In this document: piece after piece, positions 16,736 through 24,291 of the stretch
How the letters are laid out: each line of letters begins with the position of its first letter
How positions within the stretch are numbered: position 1 is the stretch's first letter
The notes under the pieces: model-generated
Databases searched by the model: none
Told to the model about the DNA's origin: nothing
What the model saw: the letters and a program-made list of their open reading frames with translations, nothing else
Made by a program: the position numbers and the translations under genes
Assembly (NCBI RefSeq): GCF_011764545.1
Contig: NZ_AP022870.1
Location: forward strand, 2,588,001-2,652,000
Length of the DNA stretch: 64,000 nucleotides
Direction of reading: 5' to 3'
Origin: Phytohabitans flavus
GTDB lineage: Bacteria; Actinomycetota; Actinomycetes; Mycobacteriales; Micromonosporaceae

Positions 16736-18091
16736 TCAGCTCTTGTACGCGCCGGCGCGGGCCTGCTCCAGGCCGGCGAGCTGGGCGTCCAGTGTGGACG
16801 GCTTCTCGACGTACGCGAGGACCGCCTTGAGGAACGCCTGGGTCATCGCGAGCGGCATCGCGTTCTGGGCCGCGTACTGCACCGTCTTCGCGTCGGCGTA
16901 GACCTCGGCGGCCCGCCGGGACAGCACGGACGTGTAGGCGTCGAGCGGGGTGCGGCGGTTCGCGGCGATCCACTGCCCGGTGCCGGCGACAAGGGCGCTG
17001 AACTCGGGTGTCGCCACGTACCGCATGAATGCCCGCCCCTGCGGGCTGTCCTTGAGCAGCGCGAGCGTCTCGCCGGAGATCTCGACCGAGCCGGCCCGCG
17101 CCGGGTCGACCGGCGGGAACGGGAAGAAGTCGATGTCGGTGCCGGGCACCACGCCGGGCACGGTCTGGGCGAGGGCGTTGCCGAGGAAGTCGGCCTGCAC
17201 GTGGAGGTGGCAGGCGGGCGGGTCGGCGTAGAGCCCCTGCGGGCTGGAGTTGAAGTCGGTGGTGAGTACGGCGGTGGGGCCGCCGCTGACCTGCTCGGCG
17301 TCGGTGGCGATCGCGCCGAAGCGCTCGAACGCCTGCCGGATCTCCGGCGCCGTCCAGGGCAGCTCGCCCTTCCACCACTTCGTGTAGACCTCGGGGCCGG
17401 CCTGCTGGAGCATGAACTCCTCTATCCACACCGCGCCCGGCCAGCCGCTGCTCGGCCCGGACTCGAGGCCGATGCACCACGGGGTGGTGCCGGCGGCCGA
17501 CTTCTGCTGGGCCCAGGTCGACAGCTCGTCCCACGACGCGGGCGGCTTGGGTCCCTGGTAGGTCTTGGGGTCGTACCAGACGAGGCCCTGCACGGCCGTG
17601 TTGTAGAAGACGCCGTGCAGCTTGCCGCCCATGGTGGACAAGTTGAGGAGGCCCTCAGGATAGTCGGCGCGGACCTCGTCCATGTCGAGGAACGGGTCGA
17701 GCGCGACAAGCTTGCCCTGCTCGGCGAGCTGGGCGACCTGGCCCGCGCTGGGGTTGGAGACCACGTCCGGCGGGTTGCCGCCGGCGATGCGGGTCTGGAG
17801 GACGGCGAAGACGTCGCCCGTGCTCTCGTACTTGATCTTTATGCCGGTCGCCTCCTCGAAGGGGGCGAAAGTGCCGAGATAGGCGTCGAGCTGTGGACCG
17901 CTCAGGACGCCGAGCAAGTTGAGGGTGCCGCCAGGTTTCGTGCCGTCGGCCGCGCGGGTGGCGGCGTCGCGGGCGGCCTGGAGCCGATCCGCCGCCTGCG
18001 CGGGTGGTGCCTGGGTCGATGATCCGGATCCGCCACACCCCGCGGCCAGGAGGACGGCGGCGAGTGTGGCGGTGAGGGGTCGCGTTCTCAT
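16736..18091 (-). CDS. Extracellular oligosaccharide-binding lipoprotein (family 1 SBP)
   Basis: About 451 aa. The signal peptide ends in the lipobox LLAAGC (Cys19), giving a membrane-anchored lipoprotein. The mature core (TLNLLGVLSGPQLDAYLGTFAPFEEATGIKIKYESTGD) is a MalE-like solute-binding protein. The aromatic-rich WPGAVWIEEFMLQQAGPEVYTKWW suggests sugar stacking. ATG 18091 follows GAGGGAGG at good spacing. It is first in an operon with two permeases and a CE7 deacetylase, so acetylated oligosaccharides are a plausible cargo. A LacI gene is divergent. Confidence 0.93.
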   Translation of the reverse strand: MRTRPLTATLAAVLLAAGCGGSGSSTQAPPAQAADRLQAARDAATRAADGTKPGGTLNLLGVLSGPQLDAYLGTFAPFEEATGIKIKYESTGDVFAVLQTRIAGGNPPDVVSNPSAGQVAQLAEQGKLVALDPFLDMDEVRADYPEGLLNLSTMGGKLHGVFYNTAVQGLVWYDPKTYQGPKPPASWDELSTWAQQKSAAGTTPWCIGLESGPSSGWPGAVWIEEFMLQQAGPEVYTKWWKGELPWTAPEIRQAFERFGAIATDAEQVSGGPTAVLTTDFNSSPQGLYADPPACHLHVQADFLGNALAQTVPGVVPGTDIDFFPFPPVDPARAGSVEISGETLALLKDSPQGRAFMRYVATPEFSALVAGTGQWIAANRRTPLDAYTSVLSRRAAEVYADAKTVQYAAQNAMPLAMTQAFLKAVLAYVEKPSTLDAQLAGLEQARAGAYKS

Positions 18092-18134
18092 GAGGGTGCC
18101 CTCCCTCAGTAGGTGGAGATCAAGCCATGACGGC

Positions 18135-18189
18135 AATGGAACGCTCGTGTTACAAACTTGTCAAGAGCTTCGCTCGAAGCACTTCGAAG
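18135..18189 (-). promoter_or_regulatory. Promoter and LacI-type palindromes for the oligosaccharide import operon
   Basis: On the minus strand, TTGACA (18164 to 18159) and TCCATT (18140 to 18135) are spaced 18 bp apart, a good sigma-70 type promoter for the operon. Immediately upstream are two related palindromes, CTTCG-CT-CGAAG (18168-18179) and CTTCGAAG (18182-18189), likely sites for the divergent LacI protein. Confidence 0.65.
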
Positions 18190-18221
18190 ACTCCGCTAAC
18201 CTGTTCCGTGAGGAGGCGTGT

Positions 18222-19214
18222 GTGACCGACAAGATCACGATCTACGACGTCGCCGCGCGGGCCGGCGTGAGCATCTCCACCGTCTCGCTCGTGCTCAACT
18301 CGCCCACCCGCGTGCGCCAGGCGACCCGCGAGCGGGTGCTCGTCGCCGCCGACGAGCTGGGCTTCGTCCCCAAGGCGGACGCGGTCACCCGGGCCCGCAA
18401 GGGCGTCGGCCGGATCGGCGTGATCGCGCCGTTCAGCTCGTACCCGTCGTTCAGCCGCCGCCTCGGGGGCGTCTTGACGGCGATCGGCGCGGAGGCCCTG
18501 GAGGTCGTGGTCTTCGACCAGCCGTCGGCCGCCTCGGCCGCCTCGCCACTGCTGTCCAGCCTCCCGATCACCCGCCGCCTCGACGGCCTGATCATCATGG
18601 GAGTCCCGCTGGAGGAGTCGGTCGTCGAGCGGCTGCGCGCCCAGCGGCTGCCCACGGTGGTGATCGACTCGCCGCGCCCGCGCTTCGAAGCCGTGGTCAC
18701 CGACGACGAGGCCGGCGGCGAGCTTGTCGCCAGGCACCTGCTCCACCGGGGCCACCGCCGCCTCGGATATATGGGGGAGGCGCAGCGCTCGCACGCCTAC
18801 GTGTCACCGTCCGAGAGCCGCCTCGCCGGCTTCCGCCGGGTGGTCGGCGCCGGCCTGCCCGACGAGGCGGTGCGGCTGGTGCCGCACGACGTCGCCCAGG
18901 CGCGCGCCGCGACCCACGAGCTCCTCGACCTCGCCGACCCGCCGACCGCCATTTTCGCCCACGACGACATCCTCGCCGGCGGCGTGCTGGCCGCCGCCCG
19001 CGACCGCGGCCTGGCGGTGCCCGACGGCCTCGCCGTGGTCGGCTTCGACGACTCCGACCTGGCCCAGGCGCTCGACCTGACGACGGTGCGCCAGCCCTTC
19101 GAGGAGTCGGGGCGGCTGGCACTGCGGGCGCTGCTCGACCAGATGCAGGGCAGCCCCACGGCCCGCCGCACCACCGTCCTCGACCTCGACCTGGTCGTCC
19201 GCGCCACCACATAG
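18222..19214 (+). CDS. LacI-family transcriptional regulator of the oligosaccharide operon
   Basis: About 330 aa. The N-terminal HTH is ITIYDVAARAGVSISTVSLVLNSPTRV, followed by a full effector-binding domain with ADPPTAIFAHDDILAGGVLAAARDRGL and VVGFDDSDLAQALDLTTVRQP. GTG 18222 is fixed by AGGAGG at 18211-18216. An upstream in-frame extension has no start signal. It is divergent from the sugar-binding lipoprotein, and the CTTCGAAG palindromes lie between them. Copy 2 of the intergenic repeat directly follows the stop codon. Confidence 0.94.
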   Translation: MTDKITIYDVAARAGVSISTVSLVLNSPTRVRQATRERVLVAADELGFVPKADAVTRARKGVGRIGVIAPFSSYPSFSRRLGGVLTAIGAEALEVVVFDQPSAASAASPLLSSLPITRRLDGLIIMGVPLEESVVERLRAQRLPTVVIDSPRPRFEAVVTDDEAGGELVARHLLHRGHRRLGYMGEAQRSHAYVSPSESRLAGFRRVVGAGLPDEAVRLVPHDVAQARAATHELLDLADPPTAIFAHDDILAGGVLAAARDRGLAVPDGLAVVGFDDSDLAQALDLTTVRQPFEESGRLALRALLDQMQGSPTARRTTVLDLDLVVRATT

Positions 19215-19227
19215 GACGATCCAGAAG

Positions 19228-19305
19228 AAGATTCGAGCTACCGCGACGTCCGCGGTGGTCCGGACCGCTGCTCCCGCAGCCTCACCCTCCGCGTCGCGGG
19301 GCGTC
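19228..19305 (+). repeat. Dispersed intergenic repeat, copy 2
   Basis: The 57-bp core is at 19237-19293 with the central GGTCCGGACC. It starts about 20 bp after the LacI stop codon, same orientation, between convergent genes. Beyond the core the sequence diverges from copies 1 and 4. Confidence 0.9.
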
Positions 19306-19893
19306 AGACCCAACCAGCGCGCCGCGATACGGTGCCGGCGATCAGATCGACATCGAGGATGTCGGGAAAACGCAGGTCCGCCCAGAACTCCGCCGGCGTC
19401 GGCACAAGCGACATCCGGCTGGCCAGCCAGATCGTCGGCGCGAGGCCGTGCGTGCCGACAACCAGCGTGAGCCCCCGTTCGGCAGCGACTGCCGCATGGC
19501 GGGCGACGGCCGCGTCGAATCGGCTGGCCACCTGCCCATGCGCCTCCCATCCGTGATGCCGCACGCCCACGACGTAAGCGCGGGCCACCGCCCGATAGTC
19601 GTGGTCGTCGGACCACACGTGCGGACGCCGGACCTCGCCAAACCCGGATCGACAGCCACATCCAGGCCCGCGGCCATCTCCCGCAACGTCTGGACCGCCT
19701 TGGGCTCCTCGCTGGCGACGTAGTACGCCGGCTCGGCCAGCAACGGACCCAACGACCGGGCGGCCACACGGCCCGGATCGCCGAGCTCCCAACGCTCGGC
19801 CGGTACCTCCGGATCCAGCTCAGGCATCGCATGCCGGACCAGAACCAGGCGATCCACCGCGTCCTCACAAACCATCGGCACGTTGGCCGCCAC
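19304..19893 (-). pseudogene. Histidine phosphatase (phosphoglycerate mutase-like), single-base frameshift
   Basis: Restoring one base near 19641 joins two frames into a single roughly 196-aa histidine phosphatase. The N-terminal part holds the phospho-acceptor motif LVLVRHAMPE and ends VAVDPGLARS. The C-terminal part continues EVRRPHVWSDDHDYRAVARAY and holds the second catalytic His in LVVGTHGLAPT. The span is 590 nt, one short of a whole number of codons. Either the gene is broken or a base was lost during sequencing (expected GGTTTNGGCGAGG). The start is provisionally GTG 19893; several in-frame alternatives exist. The substrate is unknown. Confidence 0.8.
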
Positions 19894-19916
19894 CGCGCTG
19901 TCCCACTCCGGACATG

Positions 19917-20138
19917 TCAGCCCGCGCCATCCACCGCCGGCTTCTGCCCCGCCTTATGCAGCGCGGCGCTGGCGCGGAACCGTACCCGCCCACACCGCTC
20001 CTTGTCCTCGTCCGCGGTCGCTTCGGTGCATCCGCACTGCGATGCCAGCCAGCCCAAGTCCTCCGGGCTGAGCCACAGGGCGATACGCCCAAGCCCTCGC
20101 TCCCGCTCACCATCGGTCGGCTCAACGGCTCTCGGCAC
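19917..20138 (-). CDS. Small conserved-looking protein, unknown function
   Basis: About 73 aa. The composition is that of a genuine small actinomycete protein: an acidic and basic N-terminus, then LWLSPEDLGWLASQCGCTEATADEDKERCGRVRFRASAALHKAG. It has three cysteines, and the RxRFRASAALHKAG ending I have seen in hypothetical proteins of this group. GTG 20138 is the only reasonable start. It ends 23 bp before the histidine phosphatase start, so the two may be co-transcribed. No function is proposed. Confidence 0.55.
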   Translation of the reverse strand: MPRAVEPTDGERERGLGRIALWLSPEDLGWLASQCGCTEATADEDKERCGRVRFRASAALHKAGQKPAVDGAG

Positions 20139-20268
20139 ACGTCACATGCTAGCGAGAGAGCCACCTACACGATGTGGGTCGCAGCCGGCGCTACCTGGGC
20201 GGTATTCCGTTGCTCGATGTCCGGCCTCGTTCGTAACATCGGCGCGACCAGCCGGAAGGATCAGCTGC

Positions 20269-20769
20269 ATGCGCATCTCCGTACGCCGTCTCGGCCCCGA
20301 TGACTGGCAGACCTGGCGCGATGTCAGGCTCGCCGCACTTGCCGAGGCGCCGCACGCCTTCGCCTCCTCGTTGGCCAAGGAACAGGGCTACGACGAAGCG
20401 GGCTGGCGCGACTGGCTCCACCCAGACCGGGGGATGAAGGCGGTTGCGTACGCTCACACCGATGCGGCCGGCCTCGTCGGAGCCTGGCTGCCTGAAGACC
20501 GGCACGGCGCGGTAGAGCTCTACAGCATGTGGGTGCAGCCGTCCTGGCGCGGCCGAGGCATTGGCGACCTGCTCGTCACCGAGGTCCTCGACTGGGCCCG
20601 CGAACACCACCACAAGCGCGTCGAACTCTGGATCGTCGAGGCGAACCTGATCGCCGAGCGCCTCTACCAACGCCACGGATTCCGCGCTACGGAGGAGTAC
20701 CAGCCACATCCAGGCGACCCCGACCTGCGCGAGCGCGTCATGATGCGGGACCTGACCCCTGGCCAGTAG
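20269..20769 (+). CDS. GNAT family N-acetyltransferase
   Basis: About 166 aa, one GNAT domain. The acetyl-CoA pyrophosphate loop is VQPSWRGRGIGDLLVTEVL (residues about 88-106). The C-terminal NLIAERLYQRHGFRATEEY closes the fold. The N-terminal RRLGPDDWQTWRDVRLAALAEAPHAFASS resembles small-molecule and protein acetylases of the YjaB/PhnO-like class; the substrate is unknown. GGAAGGA lies about 9 nt before ATG 20269. Confidence 0.92.
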   Translation: MRISVRRLGPDDWQTWRDVRLAALAEAPHAFASSLAKEQGYDEAGWRDWLHPDRGMKAVAYAHTDAAGLVGAWLPEDRHGAVELYSMWVQPSWRGRGIGDLLVTEVLDWAREHHHKRVELWIVEANLIAERLYQRHGFRATEEYQPHPGDPDLRERVMMRDLTPGQ

Positions 20770-20822
20770 CGCTGGCCGCAGAGTGGCCGCGCCGTCGGCG
20801 CGGTCGGGTTGGTGTACGCGAG

Positions 20823-20931
20823 AGATCGTGGTACCCAACCGCCCCTCCAAGGGCGGCTAGGTACCACGATCTGCCAGACGGCGTCCGAGCGCCCTTCGGG
20901 CGCATGTCTGCCTTGGGCGGCCCCCCGCCCA
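20823..20931. other. Cluster of three stable hairpins in a gene-free stretch
   Basis: The gap 20770-21149 holds no gene. Three inverted repeats follow one another. The first is AGATCGTGGTACC with its perfect complement (20823-20835 and 20860-20872), enclosing an inner CCGCCC/GGGCGG stem. The second is GCGCCC-TTC-GGGCGC (20889-20903). The third is TGGGCGG/CCGCCCA (20914-20931). The cluster directly precedes the long-form repeat. It could be a strong terminator for the GNAT gene or a structured RNA. Confidence 0.6.
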
Positions 20932-20943
20932 ACCGCCATGCCA

Positions 20944-21146
20944 GGTCAAGGCTGGCCGGAACGCAGACCGGCAGCGAAGGTCGTGGTCGGCCGACCGCGA
21001 CCCGGGGGGTGAGCTTGCCCAACCGCGGAGGGTGAGGCCGCGGGAGCGACGGTCCGGACCACCACGGACATCGCGGTAGCCCGCCTTCCCTTGATTTTGG
21101 ATCTTTATCCGCGACAAGACGCCGAGGCCGCCCCAACTCCAGAAGG
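20944..21146 (-). repeat. Dispersed intergenic repeat, copy 3 (long form, about 200 bp)
   Basis: The core is at 21025-21081 in minus orientation. Unlike the short copies it continues on one side through GGTCGGCCGACC, a 12-bp palindrome, to about 20944. On the other side it runs through TTTTGGATCTTTATCCGC and CGCCGAGGCC to the stop codon of the permease gene. The same extensions occur in copy 5 near 39.4 kb. Confidence 0.85.
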
Positions 21147-21149
21147 TCT

Positions 21150-21929
21150 CTATACGGATACCTGGCGGAAGCGGTGCACAGCCGCGGGTACGGCGACCGC
21201 GAGGATGGCGGCGGTCCAGGCCAGCGCGGCGGCGACCGCGCCCGCGGCGGGCTGGCCCTGCGTCAGCGCGCGCACGGCGTCGATCACCGCGGTCAGCGGC
21301 TGGTGTGCGGCGATCGGCCGCAGCCAGGCGGGCATCGACTCCACCGGTACCAGCGCGCTGGAGGCGAACATCAGCGGGAACACCACCAGGATGCCGGCGG
21401 CGAGCGCTGCCTCACCGCCCCGGGCGCGCAGGCCGAGGTACGCGAAGAGCCAGGTCAGCGCATACCCGAAGGCGACCGTGAGCGCGACCGCGCCGGCCAC
21501 CGCCACCGGGCCGCCGGGCAAACGCAGCCCCACCAGCGTGCCCGCCGCCAGCATCGCCAGCACCACGAAGAGGTTGCGGGCGGCGTCGGCGAGCGTACGT
21601 CCGGCGAGCACGGCGGGCGCCGACATCGGCAGCGTCCGGAACCGCTCGATCGTGCTGCTCGCCAGGTCCTCCGCGACGCCGACCGCGGTCTTCGCGCTGT
21701 CCCAGGCGACCACCTGTACGAGCACGCCGGGCACGAGCCAGTCGACGTACCGCATGCCGGGCGTGGCCACCGCGCCGCTGAACACCTGCGAGAACAGCAG
21801 CACCAGCAGCACCGGCTGGGCCGTGGAGAGCAGCAGCAGCTCGGGCTGGCGGCGCCAGTGCCGCAGGCTCCGCCCGGCCAGGACGAGCGTGTCCGTGACG
21901 CTCCACCGTAGAGTGTCCACTGTGGTCAT
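21150..21929 (-). CDS. ABC-2 type transporter permease (DrrB-like)
   Basis: About 259 aa with six predicted membrane helices. It contains the ABC-2 signature region near [30 protein letters not shown], highly typical of DrrB-like drug and lipid export permeases. The start ATG overlaps the stop of the ATPase gene (ATGA, 21926-21929), so the two form an export pair. It likely exports a hydrophobic compound; which one is not shown. Long-form repeat copy 3 abuts its stop codon. Confidence 0.93.
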   Translation of the reverse strand: MTTVDTLRWSVTDTLVLAGRSLRHWRRQPELLLLSTAQPVLLVLLFSQVFSGAVATPGMRYVDWLVPGVLVQVVAWDSAKTAVGVAEDLASSTIERFRTLPMSAPAVLAGRTLADAARNLFVVLAMLAAGTLVGLRLPGGPVAVAGAVALTVAFGYALTWLFAYLGLRARGGEAALAAGILVVFPLMFASSALVPVESMPAWLRPIAAHQPLTAVIDAVRALTQGQPAAGAVAAALAWTAAILAVAVPAAVHRFRQVSV

Positions 21930-22656
21930 GCGGCCGCTCCGGTCAGCGCCAGGAACGCGGCGTCCAGCGACGACCGCCCGGTCCGGTGCTTGAGCTGCTC
22001 CACCGTACCCTCGGCGACCACCCGTCCCTGGTCGACCACCACCACGCGGTCGGCGAGGCGGTCGGCCTCCTCCAGGTACTGAGTGGTGAGCAGCACGCTC
22101 GTCCCCGCCGCCACGAACTCGCCGACGATCGCCCACAGCTGGTCGCGGCGCAGCGGGTCGAGCCCGGTGGTGGGCTCGTCGAGGAAGAGCACCGGCGCGT
22201 GCGCGACGAGGCTCGCGGCGAGGTCGAGGCGGCGGCGCATGCCACCGGAGTACGTGCGGGCCAGCCGGTCGGCGGCGCCGCCGAGGCCGAAGCGGTCGAG
22301 CAGCTCGCCCGCCCGCCGCAGCGCCGCCCGGTGGGACATGCGGTGCAACCGTCCGAACAGGACGAGGTTTTCCCGTCCGGTGAGCCGCCCGTCGACCGCC
22401 GAGTACTGGCCGGCGACGCCGATCGCCGACCGTACCCGGCGGGGATCCCGGACCACGTCGAAGCCGGCCACCTGCGCGCGCCCGCCGTCGGGCGCGACGA
22501 GCGTGGTCAGGATCTTGACCGTGGTGCTCTTGCCGGCCCCGTTGGGGCCGAGGAGCGCGAGCACGCTGCCCGCCGGCACCTCCAGGTCGACGCCCCGCAG
22601 CGCCGCGACGCCGTGGTACCCCTTGCGCAGCCCTCGGCGCGGATGGCCGCCGTCAC
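21926..22656 (-). pseudogene. DrrA-like ABC transporter ATP-binding protein, single-base frameshift near the N-terminus
   Basis: The ATPase of the export pair. The downstream frame has Walker [10 protein letters not shown], signature YSGGMRRRL, Walker [13 protein letters not shown] and the DrrA-type ending [17 protein letters not shown]. The natural start is GTG 22656, which overlaps the stop of the acyltransferase gene (GTGA). But translation from there reads AAIRAEG and then leaves frame near 22630; one extra base restores [19 protein letters not shown] leading into the Walker A. The span of 731 nt is one short of 244 codons. A shortened product from GTG 22579 would keep Walker A but lose the first strand. 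Confidence 0.88.
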
Positions 22657-23408
22657 GCCGCGACCCGGTGTCGCGGCGGGGCCAGCTCGTGCAGCAGTGC
22701 CAGGCGCTCCGGGGTGAGTGGCTCGCGGAAGAGCGCCAGGTGCTCCCGGATCACCGCCGGCGGCCACTCCCACCAGCGCAGCGCGAGGAGGCTCTCCACC
22801 ATCGCGGCGGGGAAGCGCGGGCGCAGGTGGCGGGCGGGCACCCCGACCACCACCTCGTAGTCGGCCACGTCGCGGGTCACCACCGCGCCGGCGCCGACCA
22901 CCGCGCCCACACCGATCCGCACGCCGGCACGGATCGTCGCGCCGGCCCCGATCCACGCGTCCGCGCAGATCGTCGTACGCCCGACCGCGGGCCACGGGTC
23001 GTCGCAGAAGCCGAACTCGTGGTTGACCGGGAACACGTGTGTCGTGGGCAGCTGCGGCCAGTGCGGGCTGGCACCCACCGTGACCTTCTCGGCGATGCCC
23101 GCGTACGGGCCGACGTCCGTGTTGAACAGCGAGGCGAACCGCCCCACGATCGAGTACGGCTGGACGCTGCTACGCCACAGCAGCGAGTACTCCATGATCA
23201 AAGCGTTGCGCTCGACGACGGTGTCCTTGAGCTTCACCTGGTTGAGGCTGACCGTCGCGCCGTTGCGCCGGGCCCGCAGCACGGTGAGGAGGTTGGACAA
23301 AGAATACGTGCGTGGCCACGCATTGACGGTCTTCGGCATGATCGCGCCGGCCGGCGGTGGCGCGGTGGAAACAAGTCCACCGGTGAGCGTGGCGGGACTG
23401 CTCGTCAT
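22653..23408 (-). CDS. Hexapeptide-repeat acyltransferase (Vat/CatB xenobiotic acetyltransferase-like)
   Basis: About 251 aa. It forms a left-handed beta-helix transferase: hexapeptide turns run from about residue 70 to 190, including [69 protein letters not shown] matches the region of the catalytic His in Vat/CatB enzymes, which acetylate streptogramins or chloramphenicol. An N-terminal extension of about 25 residues is unusual. GAGGGG precedes ATG 23408. It heads an operon with the DrrAB-like efflux pair, which suggests modification plus export of a small molecule. Confidence 0.85.
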   Translation of the reverse strand: MTSSPATLTGGLVSTAPPPAGAIMPKTVNAWPRTYSLSNLLTVLRARRNGATVSLNQVKLKDTVVERNALIMEYSLLWRSSVQPYSIVGRFASLFNTDVGPYAGIAEKVTVGASPHWPQLPTTHVFPVNHEFGFCDDPWPAVGRTTICADAWIGAGATIRAGVRIGVGAVVGAGAVVTRDVADYEVVVGVPARHLRPRFPAAMVESLLALRWWEWPPAVIREHLALFREPLTPERLALLHELAPPRHRVAA

Positions 23409-23539
23409 TCCGTACCCCTCGTGATCGGATTACCCGTTCGCTGAGCAACGATAGGGTCGGACCCCACAATGCGTCGTCCGCCGCCCGATCGAATTCGCCA
23501 TTCCGCCGGTCGACGGAAAATGTGAATTGGGCGTGTCAG

Positions 23540-24163
23540 CTAGGTCAAGCCGTGGTGATGGGCGAAGACGGCTAGCTGCACGCGGTCGCGGAGCTCCAGC
23601 TTGGTCAGCAGGCGGGAGACGTGGGTCTTGATCGTGGACTCGCCGAGCACCAGCTCGTGGGCGATCTCCGCGTTGGTGCGGCCGTGCGCGACGAGGCGCA
23701 GCACGCTCCGCTCCCGCTCGCTCAGCCGCCGCCCACCGGCCGCGCGGGGCGCCATCGGGGCAGCCCGGTAGAGGTCGAGCAGCCGGCGGGCGAACGGCGG
23801 TGACAGCCACGCGTGCCCCTGCGCGACCGCGCGCACGGCGGCGATGAGGCTTGTGCCGGCCTCGGCGGTGAGCACGAACCCGTCGACGCCGCCGCGCGCG
23901 GCCGGGTCGACCGGAGCCTCGTCGACAGTGCCCGCGAGCAGGACGATCCGGGCGGCCTCACCCGCACGGCGCAGCGCGGCCGCGGTGTCGAAGGTGTCGG
24001 TCACGACGACGTCGGGGGCAAGGCGGGCGGCCTCGGCGACCGCGCCCGGCCCACCGGTGGTCTCGCCGGCGAGCGCGAAGTCGTCGACCGCACGCAGCAC
24101 GGCACGCATGCCCTCACGCAGCATGGACGGCTCGGCCGCCAGCATGATCCTGATCATCGGCAT
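23540..24163 (-). CDS. NarL/FixJ-type transcriptional regulator with degenerate receiver domain
   Basis: About 207 aa. The receiver-like domain (residues 1-120) keeps the fold (MIRIMLAAEPSMLREGMRAVLRAVDDFALAGE) but lacks the usual acidic pair (LAAEP instead of a DD pair), so phosphorylation is doubtful. The C-terminal LuxR HTH is intact: LSERERSVLRLVAHGRTNAEIAHELVLGESTIKTHVSRLLTKLELRDRVQLAVFA. ATG 24163 has GGGGGA about 9 nt upstream. No histidine kinase is adjacent. It lies just upstream of the acyltransferase-efflux operon on the same strand, which it may control. Confidence 0.9.
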   Translation of the reverse strand: MPMIRIMLAAEPSMLREGMRAVLRAVDDFALAGETTGGPGAVAEAARLAPDVVVTDTFDTAAALRRAGEAARIVLLAGTVDEAPVDPAARGGVDGFVLTAEAGTSLIAAVRAVAQGHAWLSPPFARRLLDLYRAAPMAPRAAGGRRLSERERSVLRLVAHGRTNAEIAHELVLGESTIKTHVSRLLTKLELRDRVQLAVFAHHHGLT

Positions 24164-24222
24164 GCGTCTGGTCCCCCGGATGCGGACCAATTGTAGCCCG
24201 CTCCGGGAGGACCCACGGCGAA

Positions 24223-24241
24223 CTGGAAATGTGATTTCCAG
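24223..24241. terminator. Hairpin between the M14 carboxypeptidase gene and the NarL-type regulator
   Basis: A perfect 8-bp stem, CTGGAAAT-GTG-ATTTCCAG, lies about 50 bp past the carboxypeptidase stop and upstream of the regulator start. It could terminate the first or be an operator for the second. Confidence 0.45.
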
Positions 24242-24291
24242 CCCTCCGGTAAATTGCGCGTGAAGTAGATCCTGAAATCGTAACGTCCGAT

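Noticed and set aside
19255..19470. Open frames reading MVRTAAPAASPSA near several intergenic repeats (also 5896, 32165)
   Set aside because: The shared peptide is the translation of the dispersed 57-bp repeat, not a protein family.
20770..24190. Antibiotic biosynthetic gene cluster around the Vat/DrrAB genes
   Set aside because: No synthase, tailoring enzyme or carrier protein is present; modification and efflux alone do not make a cluster.
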